Shown one piece after another: positions 31,840-42,519 of a stretch of 64,000 bases of DNA. Within the stretch, counting starts at the first letter, position 1. Every line of letters begins with the position of its first letter. A program made the position numbers and the translations under genes. The DNA is taken from NCBI GenBank assembly GCA_963935595.1, contig OZ012542.1, positions 12,003,478 to 12,067,477 of the forward strand, given 5' to 3'. Under the pieces are notes generated by a model. The model was not told the DNA's origin, did not search any database, and worked only from the letters and a program-made list of their open reading frames with translations. Source of the stretch: Schoenobius gigantellus. Its lineage: Eukaryota; Arthropoda; Insecta; Lepidoptera; Crambidae.

Positions 31840-33805
31840 GCCACCAAGTTGTTTAAGAGGGCATTAGAGCGGATGCTCAGCGCATTGCACAAGTGGGTCA
31901 GGAATTGCTAGCGCACCCTAGGGGTAGCCGTTCTTTCTGGCGCCTGGCCAAAGCTGTGCAATCAAACTCCTCCAACCCTCGCTGCCCCCGCTGAGACATG
32001 CCGATGGCTCACATGCTCATCAGCCGCAGGAGAAAGCCGACCTCCTGGCAAAACTCTTCGCGGCTCATTCCCGTGTCGATGACCGTGGTGCACAACCTCC
32101 AACACTGTCCCATTGTGGCAGCACCATGCCCGATATCTGCATCAGACAGCGTGATGTGCGGGCGGAGCTACAGTCGATCGATATTCGAAAAGCAAGTGGA
32201 CCAGACGGTATTCCTGCGATTGTACTTAAGAAGTGTGCAGCGGAGTTGTCTCCGGTCCTGATGCGTCTATACTGTCTGTCGTTCTCTGCTGGTTGTGTGC
32301 CGAAATCTTGGAAAGAGACCAATGTCCAGCCAAGAGATCGTTCTGATCCGGCTAACTATCGCCCTACTCGTATAGCCGTTACTTCCATTTTGTGTCAAAT
32401 CATGGAGAGGATCCTTAATACCCAGCTGATCCGTTACCTGGAAGGTCACTCGTTGCTTAATGACCGACCGACTGTTTAGGACGAAATCCAGTATGGGTTT
32501 CGTCCTAAACGGTCAACAGGTGACCTTCTAGCGTTCCTTTTGCACAAATGGGGTGAATCTATCGATAAGCGCGGCGAGTCTGTGGCTATTAGTCTCGACA
32601 TCGCCAGAGCTTTTGATAGAGTCTGGCACAAGGCTCTCCTTTCCAAGCTTCCGGCATACGGATTACCCGCGCAGTTCTGTACGTGGATTGCCAGCTTTCT
32701 TCACGAGCGTAGAATTCGCGTTGTCGTTGACGGCTGCGCTTCGCGGTTCGTGGTAGTGAATGCTGGAGTTCCACAAGGCTCCGTTCTATCCCCAACATTG
32801 TTTCTTCTGCACATCAATGACATGCTTTCCTTGGGAAGTATACATTGCTATGCAGATGACAGTAGAGTGCATGGGGGATATCACGGAAGCTCAGGGGCTG
32901 CTCGTGGTAATATTGGTAGGGAGAGGCAAAATCTTATCATTGAGCTCAACAAGACGCTGGACCTCGTCTCCGAATGGGGTTTCAACAATCTTGTTGAGTT
33001 CAATGCTAAGAAAACACAGGTGTGCGCGTTCTCGGCGAAAAGGTCACCTTTCCTCCCCCTTCCTTCTCTTCAGGGCACAACCCTCCACACACAGAGCAAC
33101 ATCACGTTGCTCGGAATGAACATTCGCTGCGATCTGAACCCCAGAGACTACATCGAATCCGTTATAATTGTTGCCTTACGGAAACTCGGTGTCCTGAACA
33201 AGGTGCGTAGGTATTTTGCGCCGGACCAACTATGCCTGTTGTATAAAACTCAGGTTAGGTCTTGCGTGGAATATTGCTCGCACCTTTGGGACGGCTCCGC
33301 TCAGTGCCTCCTCGATGCTCTGGACAGATTGCAGCGTCGCGCTATTCGAATAATTGGCGATGTAGAGGCAACTAACACCCTCGAGCCTCTACAACTTCGT
33401 CGTGACATCGCCTCTCTTAGCGCCTTTTACCGAATGTTCCACGGGGAATGCTCTGAGGAGCTCTTTAACCTTATCCCTCCCTCTCCATTCCTTAACAGAA
33501 ACACGCGTAAGGGCCTTCGGAGTCATCCTTACACTATATTCCATTACCTCCTTTTCACACCGTACCAAGAAATTCCAAGATTCCTTCTTCTGTCGTTCAT
33601 CCCACACTTGGAATTCTCTACCTGCGCACGTGTTTCCTAAAACATGGGTTCCTTCAAAAGAGGTGTGAAAAAGAATCTTTTAGGCCGGCAAGGGGCGGGC
33701 AGGTAGGATAGTGGATGTCGTCCCTCCTCTATCTGTCAACTAATTTGGGCCTCTTTCACTGCACATCAGGCGGGAGGAGGTCATTTGCCACGCCTTCCAT
33801 AAAAA
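31840..33805 (+). pseudogene. LINE reverse transcriptase (Jockey/CR1 group), broken
   Basis: Linker (ELLAHPRGSRSFWRLAKAVQ) then RT: DIRKASGPDGIPAIVLKKC, PANYRP (small indel), RILNTQLIRYLE, GFRPKRSTGDLL, SLDIARAFDRVWH, NAGVPQGSVLSPTLF and catalytic CYADD near 32855, followed by NAKKTQVCAF, SNITLLGMNI and the thumb/C-terminal part (LYKTQVRSCVEYCSHLW, LDRLQRRAIRIIG). Breaks: frameshift near 32345, an in-frame 21-base insertion with a stop at 32468-32489, frameshift near 33600. Endonuclease is missing. 3' end runs to CCTTCCATAAAAAAAA. Exact clade not resolved. Confidence 0.8.
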
Positions 33806-33932
33806 AAAACACTTTTAAACTTTTTCCAAGACAATAGATTATAGCGGTAGGTAAGTGTTTATAAAAAATCAGCTACATTCTTAAGGAACGGAAAATTTCA
33901 GCAAAAAATGGGATATTAGAAAAGCTAAAAAG

Positions 33933-34100
33933 TTAGATAGAACCCATTTCTTGCTGAAAATGGGATCTAAGAAAAGTTAAATTATCCAGCATTCTGCTGC
34001 TCAGAGAGCTTCTCAGCCGGTTACAAATGTAACCGGCCGCTGAGAATGCACTCTCAGCTTCGACACTGGTTGGTGGAATCGATATTTCAAGTAATCTTAA
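33933..34100 (-). pseudogene. hAT transposase C-terminal dimerisation fragment
   Basis: On the minus strand an open frame ending TAA at 33935-33933 reads LLEISIPPTSVEAESAFSAA followed by GYICNRLRSSLSS and NLTFLRSH. This is the hATC dimerisation signature (P-S-x-x-E-x-x-FS-x-x-G-...-R-x-x-L-x-x-x-x-L-x-FL). Only the last ~55 residues are present, no catalytic part, no terminal repeats identified. Confidence 0.75.
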
Positions 34101-34394
34101 GAGATATCAAGTAATTGTAGGCCTTATCTTAAAACCCCCCTCGTTTGCCACCACTCTCGTAGTGCCATTTCGACTTGTATTATTTGATTTGTATTATTAG
34201 CGCGCCAGCGTTAACGCCCTATTTCGGGACGGAATCGATTGACTAGAGAGAAATGCGGTCCACCGACAAATAGTGATATCGATATAATTTCGAAAATTTT
34301 CAAATTGCAAATTTTCGAAATTACGTGGCATGCAAATATAGTCCGAAATTTCGAAATAATGAAATTTCGAAATGCTTGCCCTAGTCCAAGTAAG

Positions 34395-35079
34395 CAGTTC
34401 AGTTAAATTGCCAAGAATCAATATTAAACCTTTTGAGTATCTTTTATCCAATTGTTTGATTGTTTGATTCATAACAAGGATATCTCACAGGTGGAAAAGT
34501 TGCACTATTTGTTGTCGAGTGTGCAAGGTAATGCATATGATTTGGTGAAAAATTATCCCCTATCTGAGGAGAATTATGGGCTTGCTTACAATGCTTTGAA
34601 AAGTCATTATGATAAAAAGAGAGTTATTGCTTCAATATTTTATGAGAAACTTTTACATTGTGAACCAATGAAGTCTAAAAATAGTATAGAATTGAATCGA
34701 ATAAATAGAACTTTTAAAGAAAATTTGGACATTTTATCAAAATATAATTTACCTGATAGGAATTTCATGCTTTTTTATTTGATGTGGTCAAAATTATATC
34801 TACTAAGGAGGCATATGAATTACAGCTTGATATACAGGTGATATTCCTAGGTTCTCTGATTTGTGTAATTTTATTGATCAGCGAAGTCGAGCATTAGAAA
34901 ATTTACATTTCAAAGTTAATACAAACAATAATAAAAGAATTCATAAACCAAATTTTAAAATTTAACTCCGTTCGAGAGATTTTCGAAAATCAAAGAACTT
35001 TGACTGTGTATTGGTTGTTTTAATGGTTCACACACTGTGAAAGAGTGTAAGTTCAAATCATTTTGTACAAAATGTAAAT
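34395..35079 (+). pseudogene. BEL/Pao gag remnant
   Basis: KLPRINIKPF, then LIHNKDISQVEKLHYLLSSV, QGNAYDLVKNYPLSEENYG, ALKSHYDKKRVI and FKENLDILSKYNLPDRNFML are typical of the Pao/BEL gag region (DUF1759-like), followed in another frame by FIDQRSRALENL and a zinc-knuckle-like FNGSHTVKECKFKSFCTKC. Frames shift at about 34440, 34840 and 35000. The expected histidines after the knuckle are replaced by a long hairpin (35080-35152). No pol follows here. Confidence 0.65.
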
Positions 35080-35152
35080 CATCATTTTTATCAAAATGAA
35101 GTAAATCATGATGTCGATCATCATGATTTACTTAATTTTGATAAAAATGATG
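35080..35152. repeat. 34-bp-arm inverted duplication, 5-base loop
   Basis: Arms 35080-35113 and 35119-35152 pair at 33 of 34 positions around TCGAT. The left arm continues the gag reading frame, so the right arm looks like a fold-back copy. Confidence 0.8.
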
Positions 35153-35164
35153 GCATAGATCTGT

Positions 35165-35545
35165 CACCATCAACTTCAAAGGCTGTGATTTTGGCTGTCT
35201 CAAGCCTCATCTAAACGTCCTCGTTCCATAGTAGTACAGTTTTCGAGTCCTCGAGTACGTGACGATTTTCTGGCTGCAACCATCAATTTTAACAAAGCGA
35301 GGAAGAAGGAAGACAAACTCAACGCTTCTCATCTAAATTTGGGGAAAGCGAACGATCCCATATATGTCATTGAGCACCTATCGCCTTTAAACAAAGATCT
35401 TCATGCAGCTGCTAGATTGAAGAAGAAGGAGAAGGCATACCCGTTCCTGTGGGTACGGAACGGCAAAATCTTCATGCGGAAAAATGAAACTTCTAACTAA
35501 ATAGTAGTCAAGGATAAAGCCACTTTGGATAACTTAGAATAGTTA
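35165..35545 (+). pseudogene. CR1-like LINE ORF1 C-terminal piece
   Basis: Reads SRSVVVQFSSPRVRDDFLAA, ARLKKKEKAYPFLWVRNGKI and FMRKNETSN, the C-terminal FP-like domain seen in ORF1 of CR1-type LINEs (RNA-binding chaperone role). A TAA interrupts the end near 35500. It is followed by the start of ORF2, confirming a LINE. Confidence 0.6.
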
Positions 35546-35589
35546 TATTACAATAGTAATTATAGTAATTTTTTTACTCACTTATATTA

Positions 35590-35721
35590 ATGTATGATAC
35601 AGATGATATTAATTTTCTTACATTCTCGTCCCTAAATATTTATTATCAAAATGTTGGTGGTATGAAAACTAAAACACATTCGTTTTATCGAAATGTTTGC
35701 TGTTCTAATTATGATGTAATT
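35590..35721 (+). pseudogene. CR1-like LINE ORF2, endonuclease start (left part)
   Basis: MYDTDDINFLTFSSLNIYYQ then NVGGMKTKTHSFYRNV is the N-terminal strand of an APE-type endonuclease. The frame is cut at 35721 by gypsy B and resumes at 40175. Confidence 0.75.
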
Positions 35722-36047
35722 TGTTACGCGCTACACCGCCTCAGCCAATCGCAAGCCAGCCGAAGCCAGCCAATCAGAGCCAAGCACGTGCAGCCATGTG
35801 CCAGCCAGCCTAAGCCAGCCAATCAGAGCCAAGCACGTGCAGCCATGTGCCAGCCAGCCCAAGCCAGCCAATCAGAGCCAAGCCAAGCTAGCGCCTTACT
35901 ACCGGAGAAACTATAAAATGCCGCGCCATCTCATATTTAGATCACTTCTCTGTTTTACTGTTTCTAAGACGGAGCTCTGCCCGATTGTAAATCGAAATTA
36001 AATCAGTGTGATTCTGCAACGTCTACTTTTTATTTTATCCCGTTACA
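35722..36047 (+). repeat. 5' LTR of gypsy B with 49-bp tandem enhancer-like units
   Basis: A 49-base unit starting AAGCCAGCCAATCAGAGCC recurs at 35763, 35812 and 35861 (third copy partial). Each carries a CCAAT box and the complete units carry GCACGTGC. TATAAAA lies at 35912-35918, on the + strand, in the right position for LTR transcription. Confidence 0.9.
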
Positions 36048-36059
36048 TATCAGAAGTGG

Positions 36060-39000
36060 GATAAATATAAAAAAAAACCCTAAAACGTAGTTACGTCAAT
36101 GCGTCGAGTGTAGGCCGCCTGGTCCGTCCGCACGAATGGGGCAAATCTCCGCGTGAAGATTCATCCGAGACAACTAGTGAAAACGAAGACAAAATTTCGC
36201 CACCAGCCTCGCCTTCAGCTCGAAAAATCCTACGCAAGCTTTTGAAATCAGAGGTACAAAAGGCCATGAGTTCTTTAAATTACGAAATACCCTTCGTCAC
36301 TACAAGAAAAGAACCCCGTGCAGCCTTGCTAATCCCCGAGTTCGACCCGGAAAGCGAAGAGTGTACTGTTACTGCGACAGCATGGCTCAAAAAAAATTGA
36401 TCAACTTGGCGAAATTCATATGGATGGTGCGAAAACACGAAGTCGTTTCATCTGCAAGATAGATTAAGGAGGTCAAACAAGAAGATGGTACAACCGGCTG
36501 GATGAATACGATTACTCTTGGGAAGAGTGGAAGCAAATGTTTATACGTGCATTTCCCAGACGTCGCAAATATGGATTCGATGACCAAATATTATCAGGAC
36601 AAAGTCGCCATGTGTTTTCGGTGTAAGTTGTCAGACAACGCAGTTGTCTCATGCATCATTCTCGGTCTACCACCACCAGCACAAGCGAATGCTAGAGCAT
36701 ATCATTGCGAGCAACCCGAAGAATTATACGAAGGCTTCCTATGTGTGATGGATGACTACCAGCCACCGTCAATTTGGATTGGAACAAGCCCGTCAAGTAA
36801 AGATGTCGTCAGCCGACAAGGAAACAAAAAAATGTCTGCCTCGTTAGCAAGAAGCAGGGCGAAGTACTGAGCAGAGCCACCAGCTGCACGACTACGCCGC
36901 CTTCGGAGGTTCAGGTTAGCCCACAATATTTTATTGCACTACCTTTGTAGCCAAAAATAATCTATTGCACACTAGCCAAGCCAATATTAGCATAATCGGG
37001 CCATCAAACATAGAGGAAATCAGTTCAGATCTATTGAATAAAAATCAATTATGATTATTTGATTGCTTTACTAATCAATTTCCCTGACTATTTTGCGAGT
37101 AAAACACAAGACTTAGGATATACAGATTTATTAAACATAAAAATAAAGTTAACAAGTGAACAGCCTATATACCGTCAACCTTACAGCTTGTCGCACAGTC
37201 AGTAGTTAGATCCAAAGTGTCTGAATTGCTAGACGCAGGTATAGTTCAAGAATCTGAATCATGTTTTGCTTCTCCCGTAATTGTTAAAAAAAAGAACGGC
37301 GATAGTAGACTTTGTTTGACCCTTGCCTAATATCGATGATTAGGTCTCCAAATTAGCCGTTAAGAATTTCTTTACGAGTCTCAAAGTTACCATCAGGTCA
37401 AAATCGACCCTGCAGATAAACATCCTATAAAACGCCACATTGGTATTTGAATATACGCGTGTTCCGTTTAACTTAGATAACGCACCGTCTGTTGTTATAC
37501 GAATAATGAATAAGGTTGTAGATTCAATACGAAATTCCAATCACAAAAGGCGGTAGTTCAAAAAACCACTGACTTTCCCGATAAATATGAAATTTTAGCA
37601 TTCGTAGACAATTTGTTGCTACCCTCTTTTGATGTTCAGTCAGGTTTAGATATTTTACAAAAAGTTTATAAATGAAGATCGGAAAATTTAAAGTGAAATT
37701 TGAGTAAGTGTTCATTTTTATAAAACAAAATTACATACTTAGGACATGAGATATCTTCAAATGGCATTTAACCAGGTGAATCAAAATTGTTAGTAGTGTC
37801 ACAGTTTCCTACTCCTAGTAGTGTTCATGAAATACGTCAATTTATAGGGCTATGTAGATATTTCCGTAAATTTATTAAAAGTTTCGCAATTTAATTGCTC
37901 GCCCTTTAACAGATTTAGCAAAGAAAAACGCAGTTATGGAAATGGGGCACTGAACAAGTCGATAGTTTTCAACAATTAAAACTGTGTTTGTGTACAAGGC
38001 CAATACTGGCTTTATATGACCCTGTATTACCAACTGAGATTCACACCGATGCATGCAAATCTGGTATCGCAGGTATTTTTTTTTACAAAAACAAACTGAT
38101 AATTCCCTTAGGCCTGTCATTTATTTCAGTAGGGCAACGAGTAAAGAAGAAAGTATATACCACAGTTACGAGCTTGAAACGCTTGCCGTAGTAGAATCTA
38201 TGTGTAGGTTTAGAGTGTATTATAGTAGGGATACATGTTAAAGTGGTAACTGACTGTACTGCCGTTCGCGCCACCCTTAACGTGACATTATCCCACGTAT
38301 TGCTAGGTGCTGGCTGTCACTACAAGATTTTGACATGAGTGTACAATATGGCCTGGGGAAAAAAATTAACACGTAGACGCGTTGAGTAGAAATCCCGTCG
38401 ATGCTATTAATGTCAACCGCCTTGAAGTGTCAGACGGGTTCTATACAGTCCAGTATCAGGATGACAAGTTAAGGCGTATCATTGTTCAGCTTAAAGATAG
38501 CTCAGCTGCCCCTGATATAAACAACAACTATGTGCTCTCAGATGATAGACTCTATAGGAAGACATTGTATGGTAATCGCCTCGTGGTGTCTGCATTGATC
38601 AGATAAAAATGCACCACAATGATATAAGTCATGTAGACTTTCAAAAATGTATAGATTTAATAAAGAGGGAGTAAATGGTACATTGTTCCCTATTCCGAAA
38701 CCCACAGAACCCATGGTCATGGTTCATGTCGACCATATGCCCCTTTTGTAGAACAGCAAAAGGTTATCAATATATGTTGGTTATTACAGACTAGCTTCTG
38801 CCCGCGACTTCGTCTGCGTGGACTTCAATTTTGAACAATTTTTAATTTTCCCTCGGGAACTACTTAAGGAATCGGGATAAAAGGTAGCTTATGTCACGTT
38901 CTTTTCCATGTCAAAGGCTACATGCATGCCAAATTTCATCCAAATCCGTTCAGCCGTTTTTGAGTGATTGAGTAACAAACATCCAAATATCCAAACATCC

Positions 39001-39844
39001 ACACTTTCACGTTTATAATATTAGTAGTAAGTAGGATAATTTCTCTAAATTTGTTATTGCTGAGCCCACCCACGGTCAATTCAGTAAAAAACAATAAGAA
39101 CACTTTAAAAAATATTTAGTCAGTGATCATGGCAAAGCTTTTACCAGCAGATATTAAAAAAAAATCAACTGACAAGCAATTTAAGTACATTTTGACATCT
39201 GTTGCATGTCCACGAGCCAATGGTTAAGTGGAACCGGATCTTACTGAATGCGTTACGTGCGATTGATCCTAGCCAGCCTTCTAATAATTGGGCCAATAGC
39301 TTACCTGATATTATTTGGGGTGTTAATAATACTGTAAATGAAAGTACAACATAGTCGTATAGCCCTATGATTTGATGTTATGAAAGTAATAATGAATCGG
39401 TTGAAATCAGGCGTAATAATAGATCTAGTGCGCGATTAAAATTAGAAAGCCATAAGATGAAGCGTAACTTCGATAAAAAAAAGGAAAACTAGTCGAATTT
39501 ACAGAAAGGGAGATTTAGTTTTTTGGCGGCAAGCACCCACAAGTAGTGTAACAAGAGTGAGCACTAAGCTTGATGATATTTACTCTGGTCCATATATCAT
39601 TACTAAGGTGTGGGTAATGACATATACAGAATCCTCAGTATCAAGGGGTTCCGAGGCTACAAGGCCTTTACTAGCCTGGTTGCATCGGACTCTTGAGGCC
39701 CTATCACAGAATTACAGTACCCTATATCATACAGTGCCAGTAGCTCTGATGACCAGCTTGAAACCGAAGATCTCATTGACATACTTGAAAGCTAACCACG
39801 TGTTTTTCCATTGCGGGAGCAATGATTGTTTCAGGACGGCCGAC
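36060..39844 (+). pseudogene. gypsy B gag-pol, multiply frameshifted
   Basis: Recognisable pieces in order: gag (IPEFDPESEECTVTATAWL, YYQDKVAMCFRCKLSD, HCEQPEELYEGFLC), RT (VKKKNGDSR, YHQVKID, EYTRVPFNLDNAPSV, LAFVDNLL, YLGHEISS, IGLCRYFRKFIKSF), RNase H (EIHTDACKSGIAGIF, YHSYELETLAVVES, VDALSRNPVDAI), integrase (PMVMVHVDHMP, KFVIAEPTHGQF, and DDIYSGPYIITKV). The expected YxDD is read as FVDN, so the RT catalytic pair is also damaged. Many stops and indels. A separate repeat interrupts the integrase at 38790-39045. Not translatable as a polyprotein. Confidence 0.8.
38790..39045 (+). repeat. Nested LINE/SINE 3'-end fragment
   Basis: Starts TAGCTTCTGCCCGCGACTTC, includes AAATCCGTTCAGCCGTTT and ends TTATAATATTAGTA, a repeat familiar from many lepidopteran genomes (RTE-like 3' end). 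It splits the gypsy B integrase between VIT and FSKFVIAEP. Confidence 0.7.
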
Positions 39845-40170
39845 TGTTACGCGCTACACCGCCTCAGCCAATCGCAAGCCAGCCGAAGCCAGCCAATCAG
39901 AGCCAAGCACATGCAGCCATGTGCCAGCCAGCCTAAGCCAGCCAATCAGAGCCAAGCACGTGCAGCCATGTGCCAGCCAGCCCAAGCCAGCCAATCAGAG
40001 CCAAGCCAAGCTAGCGCCTTACTACCGGAGAAACTATAAAATGCCGCGCCATCTCATATTTAGATCACTTCTCTGTTTTACTGTTTCTAAGACGGAGCTC
40101 TGCCCGATTGTAAATCGAAATTAAATCAGTGTGATTCTGCAACGTCTACTTTTTATTTTATCCCGTTACA
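39845..40170 (+). repeat. 3' LTR of gypsy B
   Basis: 326 bp, one substitution relative to the 5' LTR on inspection. Confidence 0.93.
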
Positions 40171-40174
40171 AATT

Positions 40175-41255
40175 GTTATAACTGAAACTTGGCTTAACAG
40201 TGCATATTTAGATACGGAACTATTTAACGACAAGTACAATGTTTATCGTCGCGATAGAGAAACAACAATACACAGCAATAAGTTGGAAGGGGGAGGAGTT
40301 ATGATTGCTGTTTCTACCAAATACAACTCGAAACGCATTTTCTCACAGGAAAATATGTCAGAGGATATTTGGATAGAGTTAGATTTACAATCAAATGCTG
40401 TAAATAAAATTGCAACTTACATAAGACCCCCGTTTCCAAAGTTACACTTCAAAATTTCATAGATACTTGTAACATATTTTTAGAAACTTGGGACTCTCCT
40501 ATCTGTATAATTGGCGATTTCAATTTAAGGAAAATCTCATTTCAGATTTTAATGACATTGGCCTCAGGAACATTACCAATGTCATTAAAATCTCAGGCCA
40601 GATTTTAATGACATTGGTAATGTTCCTGGAATAACGTCGCTTGAGGAGTCACTGATTGATTTTATTAATCTTAATAATCTAAAACAGTATAACTTAGACA
40701 CTATAACAAAAGTGGTAAAATCTTAGACTTAGTATTATCTGATGTACCCGCTTGTGTAGTAATAGACTCTCCGGATGTTCTATGTCAACCCCACTCCTTT
40801 CATCCGCCACTTTATATTACTATTCCACTGGCTCCTAAAAAAACCTTAACCCTAAATACCAGAAAAAAAATTGATTTCTATAAAGCCGACTATGATGCTC
40901 TCAATAAGCACATGGCAAGCTGTAATTGGAGAGAATTATTTGCTGGCACATCCGATGTAAATGAAATGCTGGCTCGGTTCTACACATTTATCAATGATGC
41001 TATTCGCAGATTCGTTCCCTTGAAAAAACCACGTAAAGGGCATTACCCCGTGTGGTTTATAGACCTCTAATCCGAATATTAACTGAAAAAGAAAATATAC
41101 GACGCCGTTTCAAGAGATATGGTAATCCAATGGATGCTATTGAATTGAAATTATTAGCTGCAAGAAGTGAAAAAGTAGCTTTATCCGATTATAATAGTTA
41201 TGTGCGAGGTCTTGCGAGAAAGGAGTATAGCGATCTTACAAGAAAAATATAACGT
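40175..41255 (+). pseudogene. CR1-like LINE ORF2, endonuclease and linker (right part)
   Basis: Continues the ORF2 cut at 35721: ITETWLNSAYLDTELFND, LEGGGVMIAV, EDIWIELDLQ and CIIGDFNL (endonuclease GDFN motif) near 40515. A fold-back duplication follows at 40534-40627. Downstream frames give SPDVLCQPHSFHPPLYIT, RRFVPLKKPRKGHYPVWF and SYVRGLARKEYSDLTRKI, the linker between endonuclease and RT. RT is missing. Multiple frameshifts. Confidence 0.7.
40566..40627. repeat. Perfect 28-bp-arm inverted repeat, 6-base loop
   Basis: Arms 40566-40593 and 40600-40627, loop CAGGCC. The first part of the right arm (AGATTTTAATGACATTGG) also occurs as a direct copy at about 40536-40553. Confidence 0.85.
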
Positions 41256-41387
41256 CTTGAAAATCTGACTGGGATGAAATTTCGCAAAATGTTTGTCTGG
41301 TAACACTACTATACAATATGAAAGTGTTTTTTGAGTAGGTACTACTACTTGAGACTTTTAAGTAGGTAGTGTCACCTCTATAAATTA

Positions 41388-42085
41388 AAATGGCCACCAT
41401 TAAAAAAAATGTTGGATCATATTTATTTTTTAACCCCATCAATATGGGTATCAAATGAAAGGGCTTTGAGAGTAAAATACGACACAGTATGTGACATTGC
41501 TCTAAATTCAATATGGCCGCCGTTCCGAAATTGTGGATCACTTTCCTTTTGCAACCTATGCAATATGGGTATCAATTGAAAGGGCTTCGAGGATGAAACA
41601 CGATACAGCGAGTGACATTGTTCCAAATTCAATATGGCCGCCGATTCCAAAATGGCGGATCGCTTTTCTTTTGCCCTCCACCCAATATGGGTATCAAATG
41701 AAAGGGATTTGGGAGTGAAACACGATTCAGTGAGTAATATTGCTCTAAATTCAATATGGCCGCCGTTCCGAAATTGTGGATCACTTTCCTTTTGCAACCT
41801 ATACAATATGGGTATCAATTGAAAGGGCTTCGAGGACGAAACACGATACAGCGAGTGAGATTGCTCCAAATTCAATATGGCCGCCGTTCCAAAATGGTGG
41901 GTCGCTTTTCTTTTGCCACTCACGTAATATGGGTATCAAATAAAAGGGATTTGGGAGTGTAATACGATACAGTCACTAATATTGCTCTAAATTCAATATG
42001 GCCGCCGTTCCAAAATGATGGATCACTTTCCTTTTGCAACCTATGCAATATGGGTATCAAATGAAAGGGCTTCGAGGCCACAGAA
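41388..42085. repeat. Satellite, ~121 bp monomer, alternating A/B types
   Basis: ATATGGCCGCCG landmarks occur at 41511, 41632, 41754, 41875 and 41996, giving periods of 121-122. Monomers with GATCACTTTCCTTTTGCAACC and GGGCTTCGAGG (type A) alternate with monomers with CGCTTTTCTTTTGCC and GGGATTTGGGAG (type B). About 5.8 monomers, the first diverged. Open frames crossing it are by-products. Confidence 0.9.
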
Positions 42086-42239
42086 CACAGAAACACGTTA
42101 GAAAGGCTTAGTGTTGCACCGTTTGTACGGGAACCGCTGTCGTCAGTTTTGCTCCCACTTCTTTTTCTAGGTTTTCTTAAACCAACAAACATAAGCTTGC
42201 GCTGCCCGTGCAAGGTCAATTTCCTAGTTATATTTCTTT

Positions 42240-42298
42240 CGCGAAGATTAGTTCTCCTGTTGGCCCGTGAAAGCCAATGAGCAGAACTAATCTTCGCG
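42240..42298. repeat. Inverted repeat, 16-bp perfect arms
   Basis: CGCGAAGATTAGTTCT at 42240-42255 and its complement at 42283-42298, 27-base loop. Confidence 0.7.
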
Positions 42299-42467
42299 CG
42301 AAATCGGACAAAACCAATCACAACGCACACTCACACAGAAACTCAGTGCCGTGAAGTATGCAACGTGTACAAATTAAATTAGTTTAGTGATTGATATCGA
42401 TATTAAATATTGACAGCTATTTTAATATTTGAAATTTGTTGAAAACCTATAAATAATTATTACACTC

Positions 42468-42516
42468 ATTATACCTATTAGTACGGTACAATGAATAGTA
42501 CCGCACTAATAGGTAC
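42468..42516. repeat. Short imperfect hairpin
   Basis: ACCTATTAGTACGGTAC and GTACCGCACTAATAGGT pair with one mismatch around a short AATGAATA-type loop. Confidence 0.6.
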
Positions 42517-42519
42517 GAA

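Larger units (their letters stand above)
35722..40170 (+). mobile_element. Ty3/gypsy element with fresh LTRs and dead coding region (gypsy B)
   Basis: LTRs of 326 bp at 35722-36047 and 39845-40170 begin TGTTACGCGC and end CCGTTACA; one difference noted (CACGTG in the first, CACATG in the second). Target duplication AATT at 35718-35721 and 40171-40174. Internal region 36048-39844 codes for gag-pol in many broken frames. Inserted in a CR1-like LINE endonuclease. Confidence 0.93.

Noticed and set aside
34019..34042. GCCGGTTAC...GTAACCGGC palindrome as a regulatory site
   Set aside because: It lies within the hAT coding signature and is explained by the codons of that motif.
41423..41923. A 166-codon minus-strand frame over the satellite
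   Set aside because: Repeats with the 121-bp monomer period; no codon structure independent of the satellite.
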